Source of the DNA: Chloroflexota bacterium
GTDB lineage: Bacteria > Chloroflexota > Limnocylindria > Limnocylindrales > CSP1-4
Length of the DNA: 8,617 nt
Reading direction: 5' to 3'
Assembly (NCBI GenBank): GCA_025935655.1
Contig: JAICUV010000144.1
Span: 1-8,617 of the forward strand
How positions within the stretch are numbered: position 1 is the stretch's first letter; every line of letters begins with the position of its first letter. Below the pieces are notes generated by a model. It saw only the letters and a program-made list of their open reading frames with translations, was not told where the DNA came from and ran no database searches. Both the position numbers and the translations under genes were made by a program. Shown in pieces: positions 1 to 5,045 of the stretch.

Positions 1-55
1 CCGCCTGACGGTCGGAACACCGACGCGCGGGCGACGCTCGTTCCGCCTGGGAGTC

Positions 56-263
56 GGCGCCGCAGGAGGGATCGGCGCCGAAGGGGGGAGGCGCCGACGC
101 AACACGGGCGAGAGATCGGAGCCAGGCGGGGAGATTCCGGCGCCGCCGGGGGAGATGCCGGCGCCACACGGGGGAGAGAGGCGCCAGGCGGGGAGATGCC
201 GGCGCCAGGCGGGGAGATGCCTGCGCCGCAGGGGAGCGATCGGCGCCGCACGGGGCAGATGCC
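56..263. repeat. Degenerate tandem array of about 21-bp GGCGCC-headed units
   Basis: About ten head-to-tail units can be lined up on GGCGCC or a one-base variant, starting at 56, 74, 90, 118, 139, 160, 180, 201, 222 and 242. The approximate consensus is GGCGCC, three variable bases, then GGGGAGAT and GCC. The units at 180-200 and 201-221 are identical over 21 bp. From 118 onward the spacing is 21, 21, 20, 21, 21 and 20 bp; the first three units are more divergent (18, 16 and 28 bp). The mix of 20, 21 and 22 bp lengths would break any reading frame, so this is not a coding repeat. It lies just downstream of the 3' end of the minus-strand operon. The role is unknown; a minisatellite, a protein-binding array or a structured 3' region are all possible. 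No unique spacers are present, so it is not CRISPR. Confidence 0.85.
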
Positions 264-291
264 CCGAAGGACGGCATGAGCCTCGGGGGCG

Positions 292-507
292 TCAGGCGCG
301 GGTGCCTGGGCCCCGCCTGGGCGTCACGAGGGTCAGGGCCACGATGCCCACGACGGGGGACACCACCAGCGAGACGAGGCCCCACGCGAAGGGCTGGAAG
401 CCGCGCCGACCGGCCGTGACGCCGACGAGGTAGGCACCGACCGCCCACGCTACGACGAACGCGATGCGGGTTGCCAGGTAGCGCGTGTCGGCTCTGGTCG
501 TGTCAAC
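292..507 (-). CDS. Small two-helix membrane protein, start uncertain
   Basis: The frame ends at a TGA (294-292). Its last 60-odd residues look like a real membrane protein: a hydrophobic stretch (IAFVVAWAVGAYLVGV), a basic loop (TAGRRGFQ), a second hydrophobic stretch (WGLVSLVVSPVVGIVALTLV), and a basic tail. The only ATG in frame is at 678. That start would overlap the upstream membrane gene by about 92 bp and give a Cys/Arg/Pro-rich N-terminus typical of a shadow reading. Between that gene's stop (587) and the hydrophobic part there is no in-frame ATG, GTG or TTG. The left boundary is firm; the right one (507) only marks where plausible coding begins, and a CTG at 477-475 is another option. 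It would be the last gene of the minus-strand operon. No family recognised. Confidence 0.4.
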   Translation of the reverse strand, partial: VDTTRADTRYLATRIAFVVAWAVGAYLVGVTAGRRGFQPFAWGLVSLVVSPVVGIVALTLVTPRRGPGTRA

Positions 508-586
508 GGACCGTGCGCACGTGAGCGGCGCCGGCGAGGATCCGCGGCAACGCGGGCAACGGGGCGCCGCCGCGGGGAGAGGACCG

Positions 587-940
587 CTATGCGAGCGGCA
601 CGTACCGCCGTTCGCCGGTTGCCGGATCCACCCAGACCTGCATCGGGACCTCCGTGGTGGGGTCCACGAAGCGCTCATCCGTCGGGCGGAAGCGTGGATC
701 GAGCGGATGGGTCTCGCCGCCGCCGACGCCGTGGGCGTCGCCCGTGCGCTCGGCGTGGAGCGACCGGTACCGCGTCCGTTCCAGGATCACCGCCGCGATC
801 ATGAGGAGACCGGGCACGAACAGGAACAGGGCGGAGAACAGCTCCCCGCCCGGTCCCTCGAGCGCCGCGACCCAGACCCCGCTCACCAGCAGGACCACGC
901 CCACGCCACCGATGAGGCCGCGGGCGATCGTGACTCCCAT
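587..940 (-). CDS. Two-helix membrane protein with a conserved-looking soluble tail
   Basis: This 117-residue protein has two predicted membrane helices, about residues 9-27 (LIGGVGVVLLVSGVWVAAL) and 34-53 (LFSALFLFVPGLLMIAAVIL). A charged segment (ERTRYRSLHAER) and a soluble C-terminal tail follow. The tail ends in PTDERFVDPTTE...VWVDPATGERRYVPLA; its paired VDP(T/A)T(G/E) segments suggest a short duplicated strand-turn unit. The ATG lies 4 bp after the stop of the YbjQ-family gene, with no strong Shine-Dalgarno sequence of its own, so translational coupling is likely. I do not recognise a named family. A small membrane-anchored protein with a cytoplasmic tail is the most that can be said. 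The clear helices and the operon position make the gene itself fairly certain. Confidence 0.75.
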   Translation of the reverse strand: MGVTIARGLIGGVGVVLLVSGVWVAALEGPGGELFSALFLFVPGLLMIAAVILERTRYRSLHAERTGDAHGVGGGETHPLDPRFRPTDERFVDPTTEVPMQVWVDPATGERRYVPLA

Positions 941-944
941 GGCG

Positions 945-1322
945 CTACTCGACGGGCGGTGCGCCGGGCGCGGGCGGGGGAACGGTCGGCGGCATCGCGG
1001 CCGCGTCAGCGACGAGGACGACGGCGGTCCCGTAGGCCACGATCTCGGACATCGTGCCCGCCAGCTCGGAGCTGTCGAAGCGCATCGAGATCACGGCGTT
1101 CGCCCCGACGAGGGCCGCGTTCTGGACCATCCGGTCGATGGCCTGGCGCCGCGTGTCCTCGAGCAGGCTCGTGTACTCGTGGATCTCGCCGCCCACGATG
1201 GACCGCAGGCCGGCGACGAGGTTGCCGCCCAGGCCCCGGCTCCGGACGACGAGGCCGAACACCTGGCCCTTGGTCTCCGAGACGCGGTAGCCCGCGATGT
1301 ACGGCGCGGTCGCGATGATCAT
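945..1322 (-). CDS. YbjQ family (UPF0145/DUF74) protein
   Basis: This 125-residue protein matches the YbjQ/UPF0145 family, sometimes called the putative heavy-metal-binding domain. Family-like features in order are an N-terminal strand (IATAPYIAGYRVSETKGQVFG, here MIIATAP to residue 23), R-x-x-G-G-N-x-x-A-G-L-R-x-I-V-G-G-E around residues 29-46, the helix LLEDTRRQAIDRMVQNAALVGANAV (53-77), and the closing strand IVAYGTAVVLV (94-104). The family forms small oligomeric rings; its biochemical role is not established, so metal binding is only a label. Residues 107-125 are an Ala/Pro-rich tail beyond the usual domain. The ATG sits in an ATGA overlap with the upstream DUF971 gene and has a strong GGAGGGG four bases before it. 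Confidence 0.88.
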   Translation of the reverse strand: MIIATAPYIAGYRVSETKGQVFGLVVRSRGLGGNLVAGLRSIVGGEIHEYTSLLEDTRRQAIDRMVQNAALVGANAVISMRFDSSELAGTMSEIVAYGTAVVLVADAAAMPPTVPPPAPGAPPVE

Positions 1323-1741
1323 CGATCCCCTCCATGCCAGTGGCGATCACCGGCGCCCGTGGCCGGTGATCCAGGTGAGGACGCGTGCGCCTCGTGGCGT
1401 CGGTCCCGGTCCCGCGAGCACTCGTCGCAGGGGCACCGGTCACGGAGCAGCATGTACGTGTAGTAGCCCGTGTGGTGGCCGTCGCCCCACAGGGGCTGGA
1501 GCGCGTAGTTGCCGACGATGGACAGGTCCACGAGCCGCGTCTGCTCCGCGGTCAGGGTGGGGTTCGTGTCCAGCCACCCGGGCATCCCCGCCTCGCCGCG
1601 GCAGTAGGCGCAGGGGCACAGCCAGCGGAGCGTCGCAGCGTCGTAGGCCGTGACGTGGCCGTCGGCCCACTCCACGCGCAGGGTGCCCTCGGCGCGGTTG
1701 GCGTCGATGCGGAGCGGGGTCATCCGGGTGTCGTCCTGCAC
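1319..1741 (-). CDS. DUF971 / GBBH-like N-terminal domain protein with two CxCxxC motifs
   Basis: This 140-residue protein carries the DUF971 (gamma-butyrobetaine hydroxylase-like N-terminal) fold. Visible elements are a strand with WADGHVTAYDA (25-35), LRWLCPCAYCRGE (38-50), and VGNYALQPLWGDGHHTGYYTYMLLR (76-100). In human BBOX1 this domain binds zinc through C-x-C-x2-C plus a later His. The equivalents here are Cys42, Cys44, Cys47 and His89 or His90. A second C-P-C-x-x-C follows at Cys103/105/108, then an Arg/His/Gly-rich tail (110-140). The chosen start is GTG at 1741-1739 because a -10-like TACGAT lies six bases upstream, as in a leaderless mRNA; ATG at residue 7 is the alternative. Its stop overlaps the YbjQ gene start by 4 bp. 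Free-standing DUF971 proteins are often linked to Fe-S or metal handling, but the substrate here is unknown. Confidence 0.85.
   Translation of the reverse strand: MQDDTRMTPLRIDANRAEGTLRVEWADGHVTAYDAATLRWLCPCAYCRGEAGMPGWLDTNPTLTAEQTRLVDLSIVGNYALQPLWGDGHHTGYYTYMLLRDRCPCDECSRDRDRRHEAHASSPGSPATGAGDRHWHGGDR
1327..1333 (-). promoter_or_regulatory. Shine-Dalgarno site for the YbjQ-family gene
   Basis: On the minus strand GGAGGGG ends four bases before the ATG at 1322-1320. It lies inside the 3' end of the DUF971 gene. It fixes the start codon and shows that internal operon genes here use a Shine-Dalgarno sequence, whereas first genes of units appear leaderless. Confidence 0.7.
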
Positions 1742-1747
1742 GCATCG

Positions 1748-1753
1748 ATCGTA
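1748..1753 (-). promoter_or_regulatory. Putative -10 element of the DUF971 operon
   Basis: TACGAT reads on the minus strand and ends six bases before the GTG start, so transcription would begin at or next to the start codon. No recognisable -35 sequence lies 16-18 bp upstream. The call rests on the hexamer, its spacing, and the same layout at other unit starts in this window. Confidence 0.45.
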
Positions 1754-1831
1754 CTCCGGGTCTGCCGACCCGGACCTTCATCGCATCGCGGTTGCGGACC
1801 ATCATGGAGTGGCCGATCCGGCGGGGGCCGG

Positions 1832-1837
1832 TATGCT
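1832..1837 (+). promoter_or_regulatory. Putative -10 element of the ABC exporter operon
   Basis: TATGCT lies nine bases upstream of the ATG at 1847, and there is no Shine-Dalgarno sequence between them (CCGGCCCGA). This is the geometry expected for a leaderless or near-leaderless transcript. The -35 position holds no clear consensus. Confidence 0.45.
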
Positions 1838-1846
1838 CCGGCCCGA

Positions 1847-2815
1847 ATGACCCTCGTCGTCGACCATCTCCACAAGCGGTTCGGGCATGTCGTCGCGCTC
1901 GACGATCTCACGTTCGAGGTCGCCCCGGGCCAGGTCTTCGGCTTCCTCGGCGCGAACGGGGCGGGCAAGACCACCACGATGCGGATCACGCTCGGCGTGC
2001 TGGAGCCGGACGCCGGCCGGGTCACCTGGCGCGGGACGGAGAGCCGCAGGCTGCCGCGCTCGACGTGGGGCTATCTCCCCGAGGAGCGGGGGCTGTACCC
2101 GCGGATGCGGGTGATGGACCAGCTCGTGTTCTTCGCGGGGCTCCACGGGGTGCCGTCCGGGCGCGCGCGTCGCGAGGCCACGGCCTGGCTGCGCCGGTTC
2201 CGCGCCGAGGACCTGGCCGACCGCAAGGCGGAGCAGCTGTCCAAGGGCAACCAGCAGAAGATCCAGTTCATCGCCGCGGTGCTCCACGACCCGCAGGTCC
2301 TGCTCATGGACGAGCCGTTCACCGGCCTGGACCCGGTCAACGTGATGCTGCTGCGCGAGGCGTTCCTCGAGCTCCGCGACCGGGGCCGCACCGTCGTGTT
2401 CTCCACCCACCAGATGGAGGTCGCCGAGGCGCTGTGCGAGTCGGTGGCGATCGTGGACCGCGGCCGGATGGTCGTCGGTGGCCCGCTGCGCGAGGTCCGG
2501 CGCGCCTCGGGGCGACGCCTCGTCAGGATCTCGGTGGCCGAGGACCACCGGCTGCCGTGGCTGTCGGCCGTCCCCGGCGCGCGGATCATCCAGGCCGGCG
2601 TGGAGCGGTCGTCCGTGGAGCTCGACCCCGGCACCGAGCCCCAGGACCTCCTCGCGGCCGCGGTCGCCGCCGGTGCGCGCGTCCTCCACTTCGAGGTGGC
2701 GGATCCCACGCTCGAGCAGATCTTCATCGACCACGTGGGCCGTGCCCCCGACGAGGACACGACCGTCGCACCCGAGGACGCGGCCGCCGTTTCCGACGCG
2801 GAGGACGCGGCGTGA
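1847..2815 (+). CDS. ABC exporter ATP-binding subunit (NatA/YhaQ type)
   Basis: This 322-residue ATPase powers an ABC-2 type exporter with the permease encoded next. Motifs are Walker A GANGAGKT (35-42), a Q-loop region GYLPEERGLYPRM with Glu where many ABC proteins have Gln (75-87), signature LSKGNQQK (131-138) in place of LSGGQ, Walker B VLLMDEP (151-157), D-loop GLD (160-162) and H-loop STH (186-188). The Glu Q-loop and LSKGNQQK signature are characteristic of the NatA/YhaQ subgroup. A C-terminal DUF4162-like domain (about 225-295) ends in DPTLEQIFIDHVG, followed by an acidic Asp/Glu/Ala tail (302-322). The start was chosen because the core begins at MTLVVDHLHKRF, right behind a -10-like element; the open frame further upstream lacks domain sequence. 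NatAB exports Na+, but relatives differ, so the substrate is open. Confidence 0.93.
   Translation: MTLVVDHLHKRFGHVVALDDLTFEVAPGQVFGFLGANGAGKTTTMRITLGVLEPDAGRVTWRGTESRRLPRSTWGYLPEERGLYPRMRVMDQLVFFAGLHGVPSGRARREATAWLRRFRAEDLADRKAEQLSKGNQQKIQFIAAVLHDPQVLLMDEPFTGLDPVNVMLLREAFLELRDRGRTVVFSTHQMEVAEALCESVAIVDRGRMVVGGPLREVRRASGRRLVRISVAEDHRLPWLSAVPGARIIQAGVERSSVELDPGTEPQDLLAAAVAAGARVLHFEVADPTLEQIFIDHVGRAPDEDTTVAPEDAAAVSDAEDAA
2800..2805 (+). promoter_or_regulatory. Shine-Dalgarno site for the ABC permease
   Basis: GGAGGA ends six bases before the GTG at 2812-2814 and lies within the last codons of the ATPase gene. It supports the GTG that overlaps the ATPase TGA (GTGA) as the start, rather than the ATG at 2842. 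Confidence 0.6.
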
Positions 2816-4176
2816 CCGCGGAGGAGGAGCCGCTGGAGCGGATGCCCGTGGGCCGCACCGAGGGCTCGGGCGGCGTCGGCAACGCGGTCCTCGTCGCGCG
2901 GCGCGAGTACATCGAGCGGGTCCGATCGCGCGCGTTCGTGTTCTCGACGCTGCTGCTCGCCGGCCTCGCGATCGTGGTGGCGCTCATCCCGCTCGGCGTG
3001 CGCCTCGTGGACCGGGCGACCGTCACCCGCGTGGTCGTCGTGGCGCCCGACGCGGCCCTCGCCCAGCGTGCCATCTCCACGATGGACAGCTTCCTCAATA
3101 CGAACAGCGCCACGGCCGACGGCGGCGCGCCCACGTTCACCTTCGAGCGCCTGGACGACGCGGACGCCGCGCGAGCGCTCGTCCGCGAGGGGGCGGTCGC
3201 CGGCGCGATGCTCATCGAGCGTGGGACCGACGGCGGCCTCCGGTTCACGGTGCTCAGCATCGGCGGGCTCTCGCCGGATCGCGCGCAGCTGCTGCAGGTG
3301 GGCTCGTTCGCCGTGGGGATCCTCGACTGGACGGCCTCCCAGCCGCCATCGTCGACGCCGTTCGTCATCCCCGGCTTCAAGGTCAGCGACCCGAACGTGG
3401 CGACCGGGGGCTCGAGCGCCGGCGGCGACGCCGGCACGATCGACGCGGCGGAGTACGCGAGCCGCCGGATCGTGGGCATCGTGTTCGTGGTGCTCTCGTT
3501 CCTGACGCTCGTGTTCTACGGGCTGTGGGTCGCGTCGGGCGTCGCGGCGGAGAAGGCCGGGCGGGTCATGGAGCTGCTGATCTCGGCCGCCACGGCGCAG
3601 CAGCTGGTCATCGGCAAGATCGTGGGCATCGGCCTCGCCGGGCTGACCCAGGTGACGCTGGTGCTCCTGCCGGCGATCGCCGCGCTGCTGGCCTCCGGCG
3701 CGATCGCGGACCAGGTCCTCGGTCCCGACGCGAACGCAGGCACGTCGCTCGCCGGGCTCTCGCCGGGGCTCCTCGGGGCGTTCCTCGTGTACTTCGTCCT
3801 GGGGTTCGCCCTGTACGCGGCGCTGTACGCGGGGGCGGGCTCGCTCCTGTCGCGCGCCGAGGACCTCCAGACGGTGGCGCTGCCGCTGTCGATCCCCGCG
3901 ATCATGGGCTACTTCCCGGCGGTCCTGGCGCTGTCCGGCGGCACGAGCGGGTTCATCCGGTTCGCCTCGTACGTGCCCCTGTGGAGCCCGTTCGTGATGC
4001 TCGCGCGGCTGTCGATCGGGCGCGTGGAGCCGTGGGAGGTCGCCCTGTCCCTCGGGCTGCTCGTGATCACGGTGCCCCTGGTGACGCTGCTCGCGATCCG
4101 CGTCTACCGGGCCGGCGTCCTGCTGTACGGGCAGCCGCCGACCCTGCGCACGTTCCTGCGCGCCGTGCGGGGCTAG
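2812..4176 (+). CDS. ABC-2 type permease (NatB-like)
   Basis: This 454-residue integral membrane protein is the partner of the preceding ATPase. The N-terminal cytoplasmic segment VARREYIERVRSRAF (28-42) is typical of the family. TM1 is at about 43-62. A large extracytoplasmic domain spans about 65-215, and six helices follow at about 219-240, 270-294, 317-341, 354-375, 383-400 and 407-430. The classic segment EKAGRVMELLISAATAQQL (247-265) followed by VIGKIVG marks the ABC2_membrane_3/NatB family and probably contacts the ATPase. The gene starts at GTG in a 4-bp GTGA overlap with the ATPase, supported by GGAGGA. Its TAG stop lies inside a CTAG shared with the convergent ligase-like gene. The substrate cannot be read from sequence; sodium, drug or lipid-like compounds are all seen in relatives. 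Confidence 0.92.
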   Translation: MTAEEEPLERMPVGRTEGSGGVGNAVLVARREYIERVRSRAFVFSTLLLAGLAIVVALIPLGVRLVDRATVTRVVVVAPDAALAQRAISTMDSFLNTNSATADGGAPTFTFERLDDADAARALVREGAVAGAMLIERGTDGGLRFTVLSIGGLSPDRAQLLQVGSFAVGILDWTASQPPSSTPFVIPGFKVSDPNVATGGSSAGGDAGTIDAAEYASRRIVGIVFVVLSFLTLVFYGLWVASGVAAEKAGRVMELLISAATAQQLVIGKIVGIGLAGLTQVTLVLLPAIAALLASGAIADQVLGPDANAGTSLAGLSPGLLGAFLVYFVLGFALYAALYAGAGSLLSRAEDLQTVALPLSIPAIMGYFPAVLALSGGTSGFIRFASYVPLWSPFVMLARLSIGRVEPWEVALSLGLLVITVPLVTLLAIRVYRAGVLLYGQPPTLRTFLRAVRG

Positions 4177-4931
4177 GGGCCGTCGGGCTCGTCCTCGAAC
4201 GGCAGCCGGCGGAAGAGCGCCAGGACGGGTCCCGTGCCGCTGACCGGCTCGCCGTCCTCCCCGAGCACGGCGTCCGGTGCGGGCAGGGACCCCGGTTCCG
4301 TGGCCGCGATCGAGCGCCACAGGCGGCTGCGCACGCCGGGCAGGTAGGGGGACGTCCGCCGGCGCGCGAGGACCCCCGCGATCCCCTGCGCCGACACTGC
4401 GTCGTGGAGTGCCCGGCCCTCGCCCGCGATCGCCGGCACGACCACGACCTCGTCGCCCGGTCGCAGGACCCGCCTGAGTGCTGCCCGCCGTTTCTCGAGG
4501 GGCGTCCGGAGGAGCCACACGCCGTCGAGGTGGAGGATGTCGAACACGAGCAGCGCGACCGGCCGGCCGGCGTGCCCGTTGAGGCGTGCGCGGAGCCCGT
4601 CGTCGTCGGCGCGGCCGGCGCCATCGACCACCACGAGCTCGCCGTCGAGCACGGCTGAACGGGCGTTGACCCGGACCGCGAGGCCCTGGAGCTCGGGCAG
4701 TCGCGGCGCCAGGTCGAGGCCGGTCGGGTCCACGATCCGCACGTCGCCCGTGCCCGCGCGCTCGGCCGGCCCGACGAACGCGAGCACCCTGTGGCCGCCC
4801 CACGTCGGCTCGAACAGGTGATCCGGGGAGTCGAACGCGTCCGGCCGGGGAACCGGCCACATCGGCGCGATGACGCCCGGGGCGGGAAGCGCCGGGTCGA
4901 GCCGGAAGGAGAGCTGCTCGTCGGCGGCCAT
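4173..4931 (-). CDS. Degenerate ATP-dependent DNA ligase adenylation domain (pseudo-ligase)
   Basis: This 252-residue protein is built like the adenylation domain of bacterial LigC/LigD-type ATP-dependent ligases. IAPMWP (21-26) aligns with the usual N-terminal segment. Motif I, normally E-x-K-x-D-G-x-R, reads EPTWGGHR (41-48), so the adenylated Lys is Thr43 and Asp is Gly45. Motif III LDGE (95-98) and IIIa VFDILHLDG (129-137) are intact. Motif IV, normally E-G-x-x-x-K, reads AGVLAR (185-190), with Glu to Ala and Lys to Arg. The SPYLPG segment (194-199) is kept. Motif V, normally W-K-x-K, reads WRSI (205-208). Only about 40 residues follow, too few for an OB domain. By established ligase chemistry it should not form a lysyl-AMP; nucleotide or DNA binding could remain. 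The start is MAADEQLSF, nine bases behind a -10-like TACCAT. Confidence 0.8.
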   Translation of the reverse strand: MAADEQLSFRLDPALPAPGVIAPMWPVPRPDAFDSPDHLFEPTWGGHRVLAFVGPAERAGTGDVRIVDPTGLDLAPRLPELQGLAVRVNARSAVLDGELVVVDGAGRADDDGLRARLNGHAGRPVALLVFDILHLDGVWLLRTPLEKRRAALRRVLRPGDEVVVVPAIAGEGRALHDAVSAQGIAGVLARRRTSPYLPGVRSRLWRSIAATEPGSLPAPDAVLGEDGEPVSGTGPVLALFRRLPFEDEPDGP

Positions 4932-4940
4932 GGCAGCACG

Positions 4941-4946
4941 ATGGTA
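4941..4946 (-). promoter_or_regulatory. Putative -10 element of the pseudo-ligase gene
   Basis: TACCAT on the minus strand lies nine bases before the ATG (4931-4929), with no Shine-Dalgarno sequence between (CGTGCTGCC). The spacing matches the exporter promoter and points to a leaderless transcript. Confidence 0.45.
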
Positions 4947-4966
4947 GCCCGCCCGCCTGCCGGGGA

Positions 4967-4972
4967 TAGACT
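4967..4972 (+). promoter_or_regulatory. Putative -10 element of the S9 peptidase gene
   Basis: TAGACT has the same hexamer as the deoC promoter at 7289. Transcription from about 4979 would give a leader of roughly 67 nt before the GTG at 5046, so this unit, unlike the others, would use its strong Shine-Dalgarno site. Confidence 0.4.
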
Positions 4973-4983
4973 GGCGAGACCCC

Positions 4984-5010
4984 GCCGACGCGCCGATCCC
5001 GCGCGTCGGC
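4984..5010 (+). promoter_or_regulatory. Hairpin in the predicted peptidase leader
   Basis: GCCGACGCG (4984-4992) pairs perfectly with CGCGTCGGC (5002-5010) around a 9-base loop (CCGATCCCG). It sits between the putative -10 element and the ribosome binding site. It could be a 5' stabilising stem, an operator for a dimeric regulator, or chance in GC-rich DNA. There is no U-run, so an attenuator is not supported. Confidence 0.4.
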
Positions 5011-5035
5011 CCCCCAATGCGTCCGACACCCTCCC

Positions 5036-5042
5036 GGAGGAG
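5036..5042 (+). promoter_or_regulatory. Shine-Dalgarno site fixing the S9 peptidase start
   Basis: GGAGGAG lies three bases (five from the GGAGG core) before the GTG at 5046-5048. It selects this GTG over in-frame starts as far upstream as 4791, whose extra residues are Arg/Pro-rich and non-homologous. Confidence 0.7.
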
Positions 5043-5045
5043 CCC

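Noticed and set aside
56..263. Possible CRISPR array
   Set aside because: The units are contiguous and degenerate with no unique spacers of constant length, and no cas genes are nearby.
155..433. Plus-strand frame crossing the repeat array
   Set aside because: Its Arg/Gly-rich repeats arise from the 21-bp units, but the mixed unit lengths (20, 21 and 22) break the frame periodicity, and it runs antisense to the small membrane ORF.
501..506. TTGACA on the minus strand as a -35 promoter box for the small membrane ORF
   Set aside because: The hexamer is perfect, but the region 16-19 bp downstream (CGCTAC/GCTACC) matches the -10 consensus poorly and no start codon follows at a useful distance.
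1385..1846. Extended N-terminus of the ABC ATPase (about 154 extra residues in frame)
   Set aside because: The extra residues lack ABC homology and overlap the DUF971 gene on the other strand. The domain begins exactly at the ATG at 1847, behind a -10-like element.
2812..4176. A sodium-specific exporter name (natAB) for the ABC pair
   Set aside because: Subgroup motifs match NatA/NatB, but substrate cannot be inferred from these residues, so no gene symbol was assigned.
4173..4931. Active NHEJ ligase (LigD or LigC) annotation
   Set aside because: Motif I Lys, motif IV Glu and motif V Lys are all replaced and no OB domain is present; there is also no Ku or polymerase/nuclease domain in the window.
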